From assembly GCA_023014365.1 (NCBI GenBank), contig JAEBUN010000019.1, positions 868,001 through 932,000 of the forward strand: a stretch of 64,000 nt of DNA, in the 5' to 3' direction. A program made the position numbers and the translations under genes. The notes beneath the pieces were generated by a model. That model searched no databases and was not told the origin of the DNA. It saw only the letters and a list, made by a program, of their open reading frames with translations. This document shows, piece by piece, positions 33,246 through 41,967 of this stretch. This DNA is from Lepiota brunneoincarnata (taxonomy: Eukaryota; Basidiomycota; Agaricomycetes; Agaricales; Agaricaceae). Position 1 is the stretch's first letter; each line of letters opens with the position of its first letter.

Positions 33246-33399
33246 GGGGATAAAACAGTGATGGTGTTTGAGTGGGTAAGAGGTTTCTTCTGGGGTCTGG
33301 ATTTTGGGTTCCTGATCCTGAGATTCTACTTCTCAATTTGGGAGGAGGTGATGGAGTTTCTTGGGCTGAGAACTTCTTTGGAGGTGTGGTGACAGTTGT

Positions 33400-33657
33400 C
33401 TAGCAATCAATTATCGCTAGAAGAATGAAAAATTGGGTTGCAATGATGGAGATTCCTGAGTACAGGTTCCATGATCTGATGACACAGCAGTGGCAAGGGC
33501 ACGTGATGCATTTGAGTTTTAGGGTGATTATTTGGTAGGCAATGAGGGTGGTGTTGGAGGTAAAGATGAAAATGAGTAGGTAAGCCAGGTCTTCTGGTGG
33601 GGAGAGATTGAGGGACATAGCGATGGCTACACAGAGGGGTGGTTTTCTTTTGCACAT
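33400..33657 (-). CDS. C1 small membrane ORF (ORF-M) upstream of gag
   Basis: 85 residues from ATG 33657. Two clear hydrophobic segments, about residues 24-43 (LAYLLIFIFTSNTTLIAYQI) and 65-83 (LYSGISIIATQFFILLAII), separated by a Cys-rich loop KCITCPCHCCVIRSW; the N-terminal 20 residues are also apolar. Homologues occupy the same place in C2, C3, C4 and C6. Here it is still open although gag and pol of C1 are riddled with stops. Not recognised as any known family; a small integral membrane protein is inferred from composition alone. The stop lies a few codons before, and in frame with, the probable original gag start. Confidence 0.65.
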   Translation of the reverse strand: MCKRKPPLCVAIAMSLNLSPPEDLAYLLIFIFTSNTTLIAYQIITLKLKCITCPCHCCVIRSWNLYSGISIIATQFFILLAIIDC

Positions 33658-33758
33658 TGTTTTGAACGACCAGAGTTCTTCGACATGTTCAGTACGTCAG
33701 TAGAGCAGAGCAGAGTAGAGGGCGAGCAAGAGATAAGCAGCAGAGTATCTTAGTGTTT

Positions 33759-34144
33759 TGTTACCCGGGTTAGGGGTTCGCTCTTGAGTAGCACAGCGTT
33801 CGAGGCAAGATGTCTATACAGACTTGGTCTTGTCCTACTAGGCGTGACTTAGAGATGACAGAGCACTATAGTCCAGCTGGTTTTAAGGGCAAAGAGGTAT
33901 AGGAGGCAAGAACTGTATAACACTAAGATAAGGATACAAGGTAATGTACTGTATCCTTATATACTTCTAAGTGTGGCTATACTCCTACTATAATGGTTTG
34001 GACCAGAGTAATTATGAGTCAGAGATAAGGAATGTGAGACATAAACTAAGAATAGTCCTTCTGATGTACACTACTGATGGTTTCATAGTGACATGAGAGT
34101 GTAAACTAAAAATAACCATCCTTCTGATAAGATTTCTGATAACA
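33759..34144 (-). repeat. 5' LTR of C1
   Basis: 386 bp, TGTTACC..GATAACA on plus; flanked by accct (34145-34149). On the minus strand it is followed by aaacactaagata, complementary to tatcttagtgtt within the LTR. Confidence 0.93.
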
Positions 34145-34149
34145 ACCCT

Positions 34150-34188
34150 GACCCTCCGCTTTGGACCTGATCCACACTGGCTCTAACA
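34150..34188 (+). repeat. LTR D1, right piece
   Basis: Last ~39 bp of the family D LTR (gaccctccgctttgg..ctctaaca) left on the far side of C1; it joins 10146-10767 with the target duplication accct removed. Confidence 0.85.
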
Positions 34189-34900
34189 TACTTTCATATT
34201 TTGCTGAATGACTTGATTTATGACTTTGGGATCTTCTATGGGTGTATTGTAACAATATTGCAACAAGTTTGTGGGTTGTGAAGATGCTGGAAGAATAGGA
34301 GGGGGAGGGGATGATGTCTGGGGGTTCTGTGATGTCAAAGAATTTCCCTGGCTCATTTGGGGTGCCCCAGATTGATTCTGCAAATGCTTGGATGTGCCTG
34401 GGGCTGTCTTAGCTTTGGTGGCTTTGTTTAAGCATTTTCTGATCTTCTCAGCTTGTTTGAGTGATGAAACTGTGACTGTATCCAATAAGTGAAGTTCTTC
34501 CAAGTCTTGTTTTGAAATATGCAAGGTAGAGTGAGGGAATGACATGGAGAATGATTCTGGAGTACTGAGAGTGATTGGAGCAGATGGGTACAATGTAGCA
34601 GCCTCTAGGATATTGTTCTGAACACTTGGTGGGTTCCTGGGTCAGTTTTGGTTCCAATTATCAATTCATTCCATGATATTTGGTTCAGGTGCAATCCAAG
34701 GTGTGATCTGAGTGTGATCAGGAAGTACAAGTTGGTTTGAAGCATCCCATTGACAAAGTCCTTGTTGAATATATTCTGCAGCCTTTTGACAAGCATGAAA
34801 GAAGTGATTCAGGTCAGAACAGAACACACAAATAGTGGGACAAGGCTGGTGAAAGGCTGGTGGATTCAGAGCATTCATTGGAGGGTTAAGAGGTCGATTT
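34189..34900 (-). pseudogene. Gypsy relic E1, right part: gag with a zinc-finger segment
   Basis: Minus-strand peptides decode to a Gag-like protein: a CVFCSDLNHFFHAC finger (about 34830) with following QKAAEYIQQGLCQWD, then a linker with HYTT-like repeats lost, and SSLKQAEKIRKCLNKATKAKT (34460-34400), ending NQVIQQNMK at the D1 junction, beyond which protease follows at 10145. Several stops and a frameshift are present. The E-type gag start is represented separately at 57659-58396. Truncated at 34901 by LTR C4. Confidence 0.6.
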
Positions 34901-35284
34901 TGTTATCAGAATTCTATATCAGAAGGATAGTTATGTTTAGTCTAATTTCCCACATCATGTGTCACTTTGAAACAATCAATAGTGTACATCAGAAGGACTA
35001 TATTTAGCTTATGACTCACTTTCTTATCCCTGACTCATAGTTACTCTTCTTATAGTAGGAGCATAGCCACACTCATTAATATATGGGGATACAGTACATT
35101 ACTATGTATCCTTATCTTAGTGTTATACAGTTCTTGCCTCCTATACCTCTTTGCCCTTAAACCAGCTGGACTTATAGTGTTCCATTGTCTCCAAGTCACA
35201 CCTAGTAGGACAAGACCAAGTCTATATAGACATCTTGCCTTGAGCACCATGCTACTCAAGAGCAAACCCCTAACCTGGGTAATA
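34901..35284 (+). repeat. 5' LTR of gypsy element C4
   Basis: 384 bp, TGTTATCAGA.. to GGTAATA (terminal CA mutated to TA). Followed by aaacactaagata as in other C copies. Element C4 continues at 35285-35933 and 44574-44977, split by C2 and then by C3. Confidence 0.9.
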
Positions 35285-35382
35285 AAACACTAAGATACTC
35301 TGCTGCTTATCTCTTACTCACCCTGTACTCTGCTCTGCTCTGCCAACATACTGAGCATGTCCAGGTACTCTGGTCATCCAAG

Positions 35383-35643
35383 ATGACATGTGAAAGAAAA
35401 CTGCCCCTCTGTGTAGTTATTGCTACATCTCTGAACCTCTCCCTGCCAGAAGATCTGGCTTACTTACTCATCTTCATCTTTACCTCCACTACCATCCTCA
35501 TTGCCTACCAAATCATTACCCTAGAACTTGAATGCATCACATGCCCCTGTCATAGTTGTGTCATCAGATCATGGAACCTATACTCTGGAATATCCATCAT
35601 TGCCACCCAATTTTTTATCCTTCTAGCAATAATTGATCACTAG
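35383..35643 (+). CDS. C4 small membrane ORF (ORF-M)
   Basis: 86 residues from ATG 35383; same plan as the C1 and C6 copies: MTCERKLPLCVVIATSLNL, a first membrane segment AYLLIFIFTSTTILIAYQII, loop ECITCPCHSCVIRSW, second segment GISIIATQFFILLAII, end DH. Twelve bases after its TAG lies ATGCCTCCCAAAAGG in the same frame, the likely original gag start (MPPKRFSA), here followed by TGA where C2 has CGA. Open despite decay of the gag next to it. Function unknown. Confidence 0.65.
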   Translation: MTCERKLPLCVVIATSLNLSLPEDLAYLLIFIFTSTTILIAYQIITLELECITCPCHSCVIRSWNLYSGISIIATQFFILLAIIDH

Positions 35644-35655
35644 ACAACTAGCACC

Positions 35656-35933
35656 ATGCCTCCCAAAAGGTTCTCAGCCTGAGAAACGGAATCTCAGGAC
35701 CAGGAATCCAGAACCCTGATCCAAGAAGAAATCCTATACCCACTCAAACACCATCACCATTCTACCTCCTATCCCCATTTGATTCACCTGCTCCACATGC
35801 ATCAACATCATCAAGTGTTTCAGCTACATTAGCTAAAAGACAAAGACAACATGAAGAACAAGAACTACAAGAATTTCTAGAACAAGAAAAACAAGAATGC
35901 ATAGAAACTGAAGAATATCTTGCAAAGTAAACC
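35656..35933 (+). pseudogene. C4 gag N-terminal fragment, continued at 44574-44977
   Basis: Starts MPPKRFSA and decodes, with stops and a frameshift, the Pro/Ser-rich N-terminus and the coiled-coil-like KRQRQHEEQELQEFLEQEK segment up to the C2 insertion point (aaacc). On the other side, 44574-44977 continues PLNNFEFARLKYALTQ to PKELGLLKPIAFDGTRRLF and stops at LTR C3. Only about 230 residues of Gag remain; not functional. Confidence 0.8.
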
Positions 35934-36351
35934 TGTTACCCGGGTTAGGGGTTTGCTCTTGAGTAGCACGGCGTTCGTGGCAAGATGTCTATACAGACTT
36001 GGTCTTGTCCTACTAGGCGTGACTTAGAGACGACGGAGCACTATAGTCCAGCCGGTTTAAGGGCAAAGAGGTATAGGAGGCAAGAACTGTATAACACTAA
36101 GATAAGGATACAAGGGTATGGTACAGTATCCTTATATACTACTATGTGTGGCTGTGCTCCTACTATATATGTCTGGACCCAGGTAAGTGAGTCATATCTT
36201 TATCTATCTAAGTATAGATTGTTCTGATAGTTCTTCTGATGGTTTCAGGGTGACAGATCTTCTATCTATTTATATTACTTGGGTGCTTCTGATAAGAGTT
36301 CCTTCCGGTGAGGCTTCTGATAAGGGGAGTTTAAGGGGACTTCTGATAACA
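35934..36351 (-). repeat. 3' LTR of C2
   Basis: 418 bp; ~30 bp longer than other C LTRs and different in U3 (extra gataagggg-type repeats), so C2 may represent a subfamily. Preceded on the minus strand by aaacggggtaa, a weak polypurine tract. Confidence 0.95.
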
Positions 36352-36425
36352 TTACCCCGTTTCTAAGGTTATATTCCACTATAACCATTTATATCCTTTT
36401 TCCTTCTGTTGTGTTTGAGTGGAGC

Positions 36426-37448
36426 TTAGAAATCTCCTACTGGTTCTCCGCATATGTTGGACATGGCGATATTATCGTATCCATCGTCGAAGTCGTCTTC
36501 CTCAGGGTATTCGAATCCCGAGTATTGGTAGTGGGTGGATGGGGTATTTTGGGGTTGAGTTGCCATAGGTCTGTTATATGGTGTATGTCTTGTTCCTTTC
36601 GAAGGACATTCGGTTCGTTTGTGGCGGGGTTGGAATACTCCGCAGTGTGGGCATCTATATTTGATGCAATCGTATGAGTAATGGCCCGGGGCATATTGTT
36701 TGCAACCGAGGCATGCGAATTGGAGGCAGTCCATAGCCCAGTGTCCGACTTGTTTGCATTGAATGCATCGGGATCTGTCGTTAGGTTTAGGGTTTGGAAT
36801 TTGTTGGATAGGAACAGGAGAATTCCGTATTGGGGTTGGTTTGGTGGTATTTTTGCGGAAGGGGTTATTGTTTCCTACAGGGTTCTTCCTTCCTGACGTG
36901 GGGGTTGGAGTTTTTTTGTTGGGAGTTGCCGTATTGGTTTGTTTCTTTCTTGGCATTTGAGACATGAGTCCTTGGCGAGTGAGGAGGAATGCCTCATAGT
37001 TTTCGGTCCACTTTCGTTGGGCGTGGAAGGCGTCGTGGAGGAGTTTTGTCTGTTTGACATGATGGGTGTAATTCGACCACACTTCTCGGTCGTAGTCGCT
37101 GATAGGGGCTTTGTTGACTTTGTCGGTAAGGAATTGAGTAGAAGCGATGGTGCGTAAGTCTTCTATGCTTGTTGTGATTGGTTCGATGTTCTTTACTCCG
37201 GCTGTGTGGAAGTGGATGGGTAAGGCGGTTACTGGTTCTGGTTCGGGTGTAGCATTGGGGTCAGGAGTTTCTTCTCTGACGTTGATGAAGGCGTTGGAGG
37301 GCATGAATGGGTTTGGTTTTGGGATGGGAGTTGGGGAGTTTCTTTCGATGTTGGGATCATCAATGATGATGACGGAAGAGGTAGTGGAGGAGGAGGAGAA
37401 GGGGGGAGTGGATTGGGGACGGACGAGGTCGAGGTTGTTCATGGACAT
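36426..37448 (-). CDS. C2 ORF3: double zinc-knuckle protein after pol
   Basis: 340 residues; its ATG (37448) overlaps the pol end (37439) by 10 nt, an arrangement compatible with stop-start coupled reinitiation. N-terminus is Pro/Ser/Thr-rich; a helical segment around residues 110-160 (VWSNYTHHVKQTKLLHDAF) is shared with C3; then knuckles CIQCKQVGHWAMDC and CLGCKQYAPGHYSYDC, a further CPHC, and the ending SNICGEPVGDF. Homologous to ORF3 of element A. No catalytic motif. Unlike C3 and A, the overlapping second frame in C2 is broken into short pieces (85 and 61 residues). Confidence 0.85.
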   Translation of the reverse strand: MSMNNLDLVRPQSTPPFSSSSTTSSVIIIDDPNIERNSPTPIPKPNPFMPSNAFINVREETPDPNATPEPEPVTALPIHFHTAGVKNIEPITTSIEDLRTIASTQFLTDKVNKAPISDYDREVWSNYTHHVKQTKLLHDAFHAQRKWTENYEAFLLTRQGLMSQMPRKKQTNTATPNKKTPTPTSGRKNPVGNNNPFRKNTTKPTPIRNSPVPIQQIPNPKPNDRSRCIQCKQVGHWAMDCLQFACLGCKQYAPGHYSYDCIKYRCPHCGVFQPRHKRTECPSKGTRHTPYNRPMATQPQNTPSTHYQYSGFEYPEEDDFDDGYDNIAMSNICGEPVGDF

Positions 37449-38575
37449 TGTTGAGTGCGTTTGTTGGTAGAGTGAAGTTGCTTCTGGTAGGTTCTGGGTA
37501 GTTCCTGGTCGTTGCTGTTGAGTTGATGTATCTCTTTATACTCTTCCAAGTATTCATCGGCGTTATTGCGGAGTTCTTCTTCGGATATCCATTGGTTCTC
37601 TGTGTGGGAGTATCCTTTCCAATGTACGTAGTATTGGAGTTTTCCCCGGTATCGGCGGTGGTTGAGAATAGCTTCTATTTCGTATTCTTCTTCTTCATTG
37701 ATGATGTCTGGTGGTGGTGGCGTCGGATGAGGTCCGTATGCTTCTGTTTCGTTGTATGGGGTTAAGAGGTTTCGGTGGAACACCGGATGTATCTTCCATT
37801 TGATCGGAAGTTTTATTTTGTATGTGAGTGGCGATAAGACTTCCAAAATAGGGAAAGGTCCTAGTCGTTTTGGGGATATTTTGTTGGAGATGAAGGGAAG
37901 TTTGAGGTTCTTGGCTTCTAGCCATACTTTCTGATGTGTTTCAAGGGGTTTGACAGTTCTTCTGGTTCTTTGTTTCATAATGTTGGCGGAGAGTTGGTGT
38001 GCCGCGTGTGCTTCTTTTCTGGCGTCATCGAGGAGTCTGATGCGTTTGTCTACTGATGGAAAGTTCGAAGTTTCCATTACCGTGGGTATCGGTGGAGGGT
38101 TATATCCCATGATGAGTTCGAATGGGGATTTTTGCCTTGAGGCATGTATTTTGGAGTTGTGTGCGAACTCGGCAATAGGAAGGGTTTCTGACCAGTCGAG
38201 GGGATTCCTGGTGCAGTATATGGCAAGATAGGTCTCGATTTCTTGATTGTATCGTTCTGTGGAATCATCTGTCTGGGGATGGTATGCGGTTGAGAATGCC
38301 TGTTGGATATTAAGGCGTTTGGCTAGTTCTCGGAGGGAGTTGGCGGCGAATCTGGGGTCTCGATCTGATATGATTTTGTCGGGTAGTCCAAATCTGGTGA
38401 AGACTTTTTCTATTAATAGTCGTCCGATGTCGTCGGCATTTGATCGATCTGAGGTTGGGATGAAAATTACCCCCTTCGTAAGGCCGTGGTCCACCACGGA
38501 CAATATCGCATTGTGGCCGGCGCTAGGCGGTAGACCGGTGATAAGATCCCATGAGATCTGGGCAAATGGGCGTTT
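37439..38575 (-). CDS. C2 Pol, C-terminal part: integrase core and chromodomain
   Basis: Open on the minus strand from the D2 LTR junction to 37439. Integrase catalytic core: ISWDLITGLPPS (first Asp), ISDRDPRFAANS (second Asp), QTDDSTERYNQE (Glu; usual form is QTDGQTER), then a GPF-type C-terminal region (LGPFPILEVL) and a chromodomain (YEIEAILNHRRYRG..VHWKGYSHTENQW). The chromodomain places it among chromoviruses. Separated from the RT part by the solo D LTR, so Pol cannot be made as one protein from this copy, but this half is undamaged. Confidence 0.92.
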   Translation of the reverse strand, partial: KRPFAQISWDLITGLPPSAGHNAILSVVDHGLTKGVIFIPTSDRSNADDIGRLLIEKVFTRFGLPDKIISDRDPRFAANSLRELAKRLNIQQAFSTAYHPQTDDSTERYNQEIETYLAIYCTRNPLDWSETLPIAEFAHNSKIHASRQKSPFELIMGYNPPPIPTVMETSNFPSVDKRIRLLDDARKEAHAAHQLSANIMKQRTRRTVKPLETHQKVWLEAKNLKLPFISNKISPKRLGPFPILEVLSPLTYKIKLPIKWKIHPVFHRNLLTPYNETEAYGPHPTPPPPDIINEEEEYEIEAILNHRRYRGKLQYYVHWKGYSHTENQWISEEELRNNADEYLEEYKEIHQLNSNDQELPRTYQKQLHSTNKRTQQCP

Positions 38576-39238
38576 TGTCATATCCACACCAAACCTAGAG
38601 CTTAACCATTAGGCTTCGGCTTCTCGACTCCACGTGTGCTCCACACGACAACCCCATGCCCTCCGACTCGGCCCCGACTGGCTCCGACCGCAACCCTTCG
38701 CCCCGATCACGCGACCTACCTCTACACGTGCCACGACCACCTGACCCTCGGTGCTCCCATTGTCCAGTTCTCCATTCTCCGTCCGTAATCAGAATACGTT
38801 ACCAGTCTCCATACCCGTACCGGTCTCCATTCCATTCGAAATTATTCGTAATCCACTTGTAACCATATGGGTCTCCGCTTCGCTCCGCACGTAGTCAGTA
38901 CGGGTCATCATTCGTCGAGCTAGTAGTATATATACCGTAGGCACTTGGCTTGTACTCCTCAGTCTGATAATCGAATCGAGCAGCGGACCAGCTCCCTGTT
39001 CCATATCCTCTCCTCTCTTCTGCCTCGCTCCGCTTCGGCTCCGACTTCCTGAAATACGGACTAGGACAGTAGGAGGGCACAGCACATAAGCTGAGGCCGC
39101 AAGTCCAACCCCCCGCCCGACGTACTCCGCCTCGGTCCCGAAGTCTACGTACTGACTTCGCCCTGTCCCCCGGTTACCTTATACCAAGGATACCACCCCG
39201 ACCCTCCGCTTCGGTCCCGACCCGCACCGGCTCTAACA
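38576..39238 (+). mobile_element. Solo LTR of family D (D2) inside C2 pol
   Basis: 663 bp, TGTCATATCC..GCTCTAACA, perfect target duplication cgttt (38571-38575, 39239-39243). TATA box (gtatatatacc, about 38925) gives plus orientation. Full internal D element not present in the window. Confidence 0.95.
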
Positions 39239-41967
39239 CGTTTAGAGGATGGTGGAGGGATCGGTTGAGTCGGTGCGCGATCCAGTCTGCATATGATTTT
39301 GTGTTGCTGACACTCTGGACAGCCTTTGACGTAGTTCTTTATGAACGTTGACATTCCTGGCCAATATACTTCTTTCTTGGCGAGGCGGTATGTTTCCTGT
39401 TCTCCAGGGTGGCCACGTGTAGGGTGGTCGTGGTATCTTGCAATGACATCGCGTCTGAGTTGGAGGTCCTCTGGAATGATGACACGTTCTTGGAACGTGA
39501 GGAGTGAACCGTTCGGGGTTGGAACTGTTCCGAAGTCTTTATCAGCGGCGTTAGGGTGGGCTTCTTTTAGGAGTTTGAACGCTTCGGTGGTTCTAGCATC
39601 GTATTTTGGTGATTCTGTGATTCTTTCTTGGAGTTCCATATCGATGGTGGCGATAAAGAGGCGTTCTGGGAGTACTGTGATCAGGTTTTGATCTTCTATG
39701 TCAGCGGTGGCAACAAAGAGGTTGTTTGGAAGCATGGTGATGTCTTCGTTATCGTTATCCTCATCAGGGATGTGGTCTGGACGTCTTGATAGGGCGTCTG
39801 GTGCAGGGATCTTTAATCCTGGGACGTGTTCTAATTTGAAGTTATAGTCAGCGAGGGTCTGGACCCATCGTGCTTGTCGGCGGTTGATTTTCTGGGGTTT
39901 ACGCCAGTATGTGAGGTTTTGATGGTCCGTTCTGATACGGACAGTGTGGGGGCTGCCAAGGAGGTAGTGGCGCCATTCTTCAAGGGCTCGGATAATAGCG
40001 AGGAGTTCCCTGTCATAGATGTCGTAATTTCGTTCCGCTGGTCCGAATGTCTTTGAGTAGAATGATACGGGTTTCCGTATTCCATTAATGTCGTATTGAT
40101 ACAGGACAGCTCCTGATGCGAATTTAGAAGCATCGGCTTCTATTTCGAAGGGTTTTGTTGAGTCGGGCATGAGGAGTACCGGTTCCTTTAGGAATTCGTT
40201 TTTGAGCGTTTCGAACGCTTTTTGTTGTTCTTCTTTCCATTCGAATTTGTTTGACTTGGAAAGGAGTTGGTTCAGGGGTTTGGTATGGTGGGAGTAATTG
40301 CGGATGAACTTCCGGTAGAAGTTGCAGAATCCGATGAATTTCCGAATGTGTTGGACTGTTTTTGGTATTGGCCAGTCTTCTATTCCCTTGAGTTTTCCGG
40401 GATCCATTTTGATCTTGTCTGGTGTGATGATCATGCCGAGGTATTCGAGTCGTTGTTTGTTGAACTTGCATTTTTCCGTTTTAAGGTAGAGGTCGTTTTC
40501 CTGCAGGATTTGCAGTACTTTTTCCGTAAGTCGGTCGGTTTCTTCCTGGGTTTTACCATAGATTAGGATGTCATCCATGTAGATGATGATTCCTCCTTTC
40601 TCCATTATTTCGGAGAATAACGTGTCCATCATATGTTGGAACGTCGCGGGACTGTTGCAAAGTCCGAAGAACATGACAGTCGGTTCGAAAAGACCCATGG
40701 GAGTCTTGAACGCTGCTTTCCATTGATCGCCATCTTTGATTCTGACGTTATTGTATCCTAGGCGGACATCGAGCTTGGTGAAATACTTAGCTCCTTTGAG
40801 TTTATCCATGATAGAAGAAATCATGGGGATTGGGTAGGCATTTTTGACGGTGTGATCGTTTAGATAACGATAGTCTTGGCAGGGTCGGAGGTCTCCTCCT
40901 TTCTTGGCAATGAAGAAAAAGGGTGATGCCATAGGGGATTTTGAGGGTCGGATGTACCCTTTTCGGAGGTTTTCATCTATGAATTCTTTTAGCGCTTTTT
41001 CTTCGGCAGGTGCCACTTGATAAGGTTTCATTGATTTTGCTTCGAATGTTGGTTTTAGTTCGATTTCGTGATCAAACATTCTTGATGGTGGGAACCATTT
41101 GGAGGCTTTCTTGTTGAATATTTTAGCCCATCGGGTGAATCTCCAAGGGATCTCGGGTGGTTCCTTGTTTGATTCCGGTTGTTTTCCTTTTTGGTTTGCC
41201 GATTTTGTCGGATTGTGTTGCTTATTGTGGAGCGTTGTAGCGTGTGTCGCTTTGGCGTTTACTTCTAATGGGGTTAGAAGCATGGGGTTCATTTCCCTTT
41301 CTAGAGAGAAGGTGTCAAGGTCAACATTTGACAGGTTGACGTATTCTTTGGGGTTTTCCTCGGGTTGAGAGGTTTTTCCAGCCATTATGTCCATGGCGAT
41401 GGAGTTAAGTTCGACGGGTCATCGTAAGGTTCTGAGGAGTTTCGAGAAGTCCTGGTGATCGATTTGAGATTTCCAAGAGAATGTCTTGGTCTTCCAGTTG
41501 ATGTCGGGATTGTATTGTTCCAACCAGGGAAATCCGATGATGAGGTCTTTCTCACCAGTATTTGTGACGTAGGCTTCTAGCGTGCAGTCTCTTCCATCGA
41601 TGATGGTTCTGATTTTGATGTATTCATGGATCTTGCCATGTTGATTGTCAGTTCCGTCAACGTTACTGAGTGGAATTGGTTGGTCCAGCCGTTTGGTTTG
41701 ATAACAATGTCGTTCAACGACTTTGTGGGAGATGAAATTCCCTTGGGCTCCTGAGTCTATCAGGGCGGTGATGGCCACGGGTTTTGATGTCCATTCACTC
41801 CAAATCTCGATGGGTAGGTAGAGAGATCGTTTATTCGGGGAGAGTCGTAGTTGTACAGAATTTATCGAGAAAATGTCCTTCTGAGAGTGAGAATATATAG
41901 TGTCCTTCTGGGAACGAGCAGGGGCGCATCGGTCTGTGTTCCGTTTTAAAAATCCTGGAAGGGACAC
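39239..41967 (-). CDS. C2 Pol, N-terminal part: protease, RT, RNase H, integrase HHCC finger; one TGA
   Basis: Minus strand from about 41967, just overlapping the gag end in another frame. Protease ITALIDSGAQGNFI (41770); one TGA at 41419 (other copies have CAA); RT with FFIAKKGGDLRPCQDYRYLN, catalytic [10 protein letters not shown] (40560); RNase H (EIEADASKFASGAVL, 40140; ALSRRPDHIPDEDNDNED, 39780) and the integrase finger (HDHPTRGH..CPECQQHK, 39420-39290). The frame runs past 39239 into LTR D2 sequence, giving an artefactual tail. Apart from the TGA and the LTR the gene is intact, so C2 was an active copy not long ago. Confidence 0.92.

Larger units (their letters stand above)
10768..34144 (-). 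mobile_element. Ty3/gypsy chromodomain element C1, full length but heavily nested and decayed
   Basis: Both LTRs are 386 bp and the target duplication accct is perfect (10763-10767 and 34145-34149), proving that 23.4 kb of DNA is one insertion swollen by later insertions: J (11591-12889), copia (13804-18799), solo A1 (21254-21951) and full-length A (25004-33245). Gene order on the minus strand: membrane ORF (33657-33400), gag, protease-RT-RNase H-integrase-chromodomain, ORF3/ORF4. Virtually all coding parts except the membrane ORF and ORF4 carry stops, mostly TGA at former CGA codons. Confidence 0.93.

Noticed and set aside
39145..41394. 749-codon ORF end as a natural Pol C-terminus
   Set aside because: Its last ~30 residues come from reading into the inserted LTR D2; the real continuation is on the other side of the LTR.
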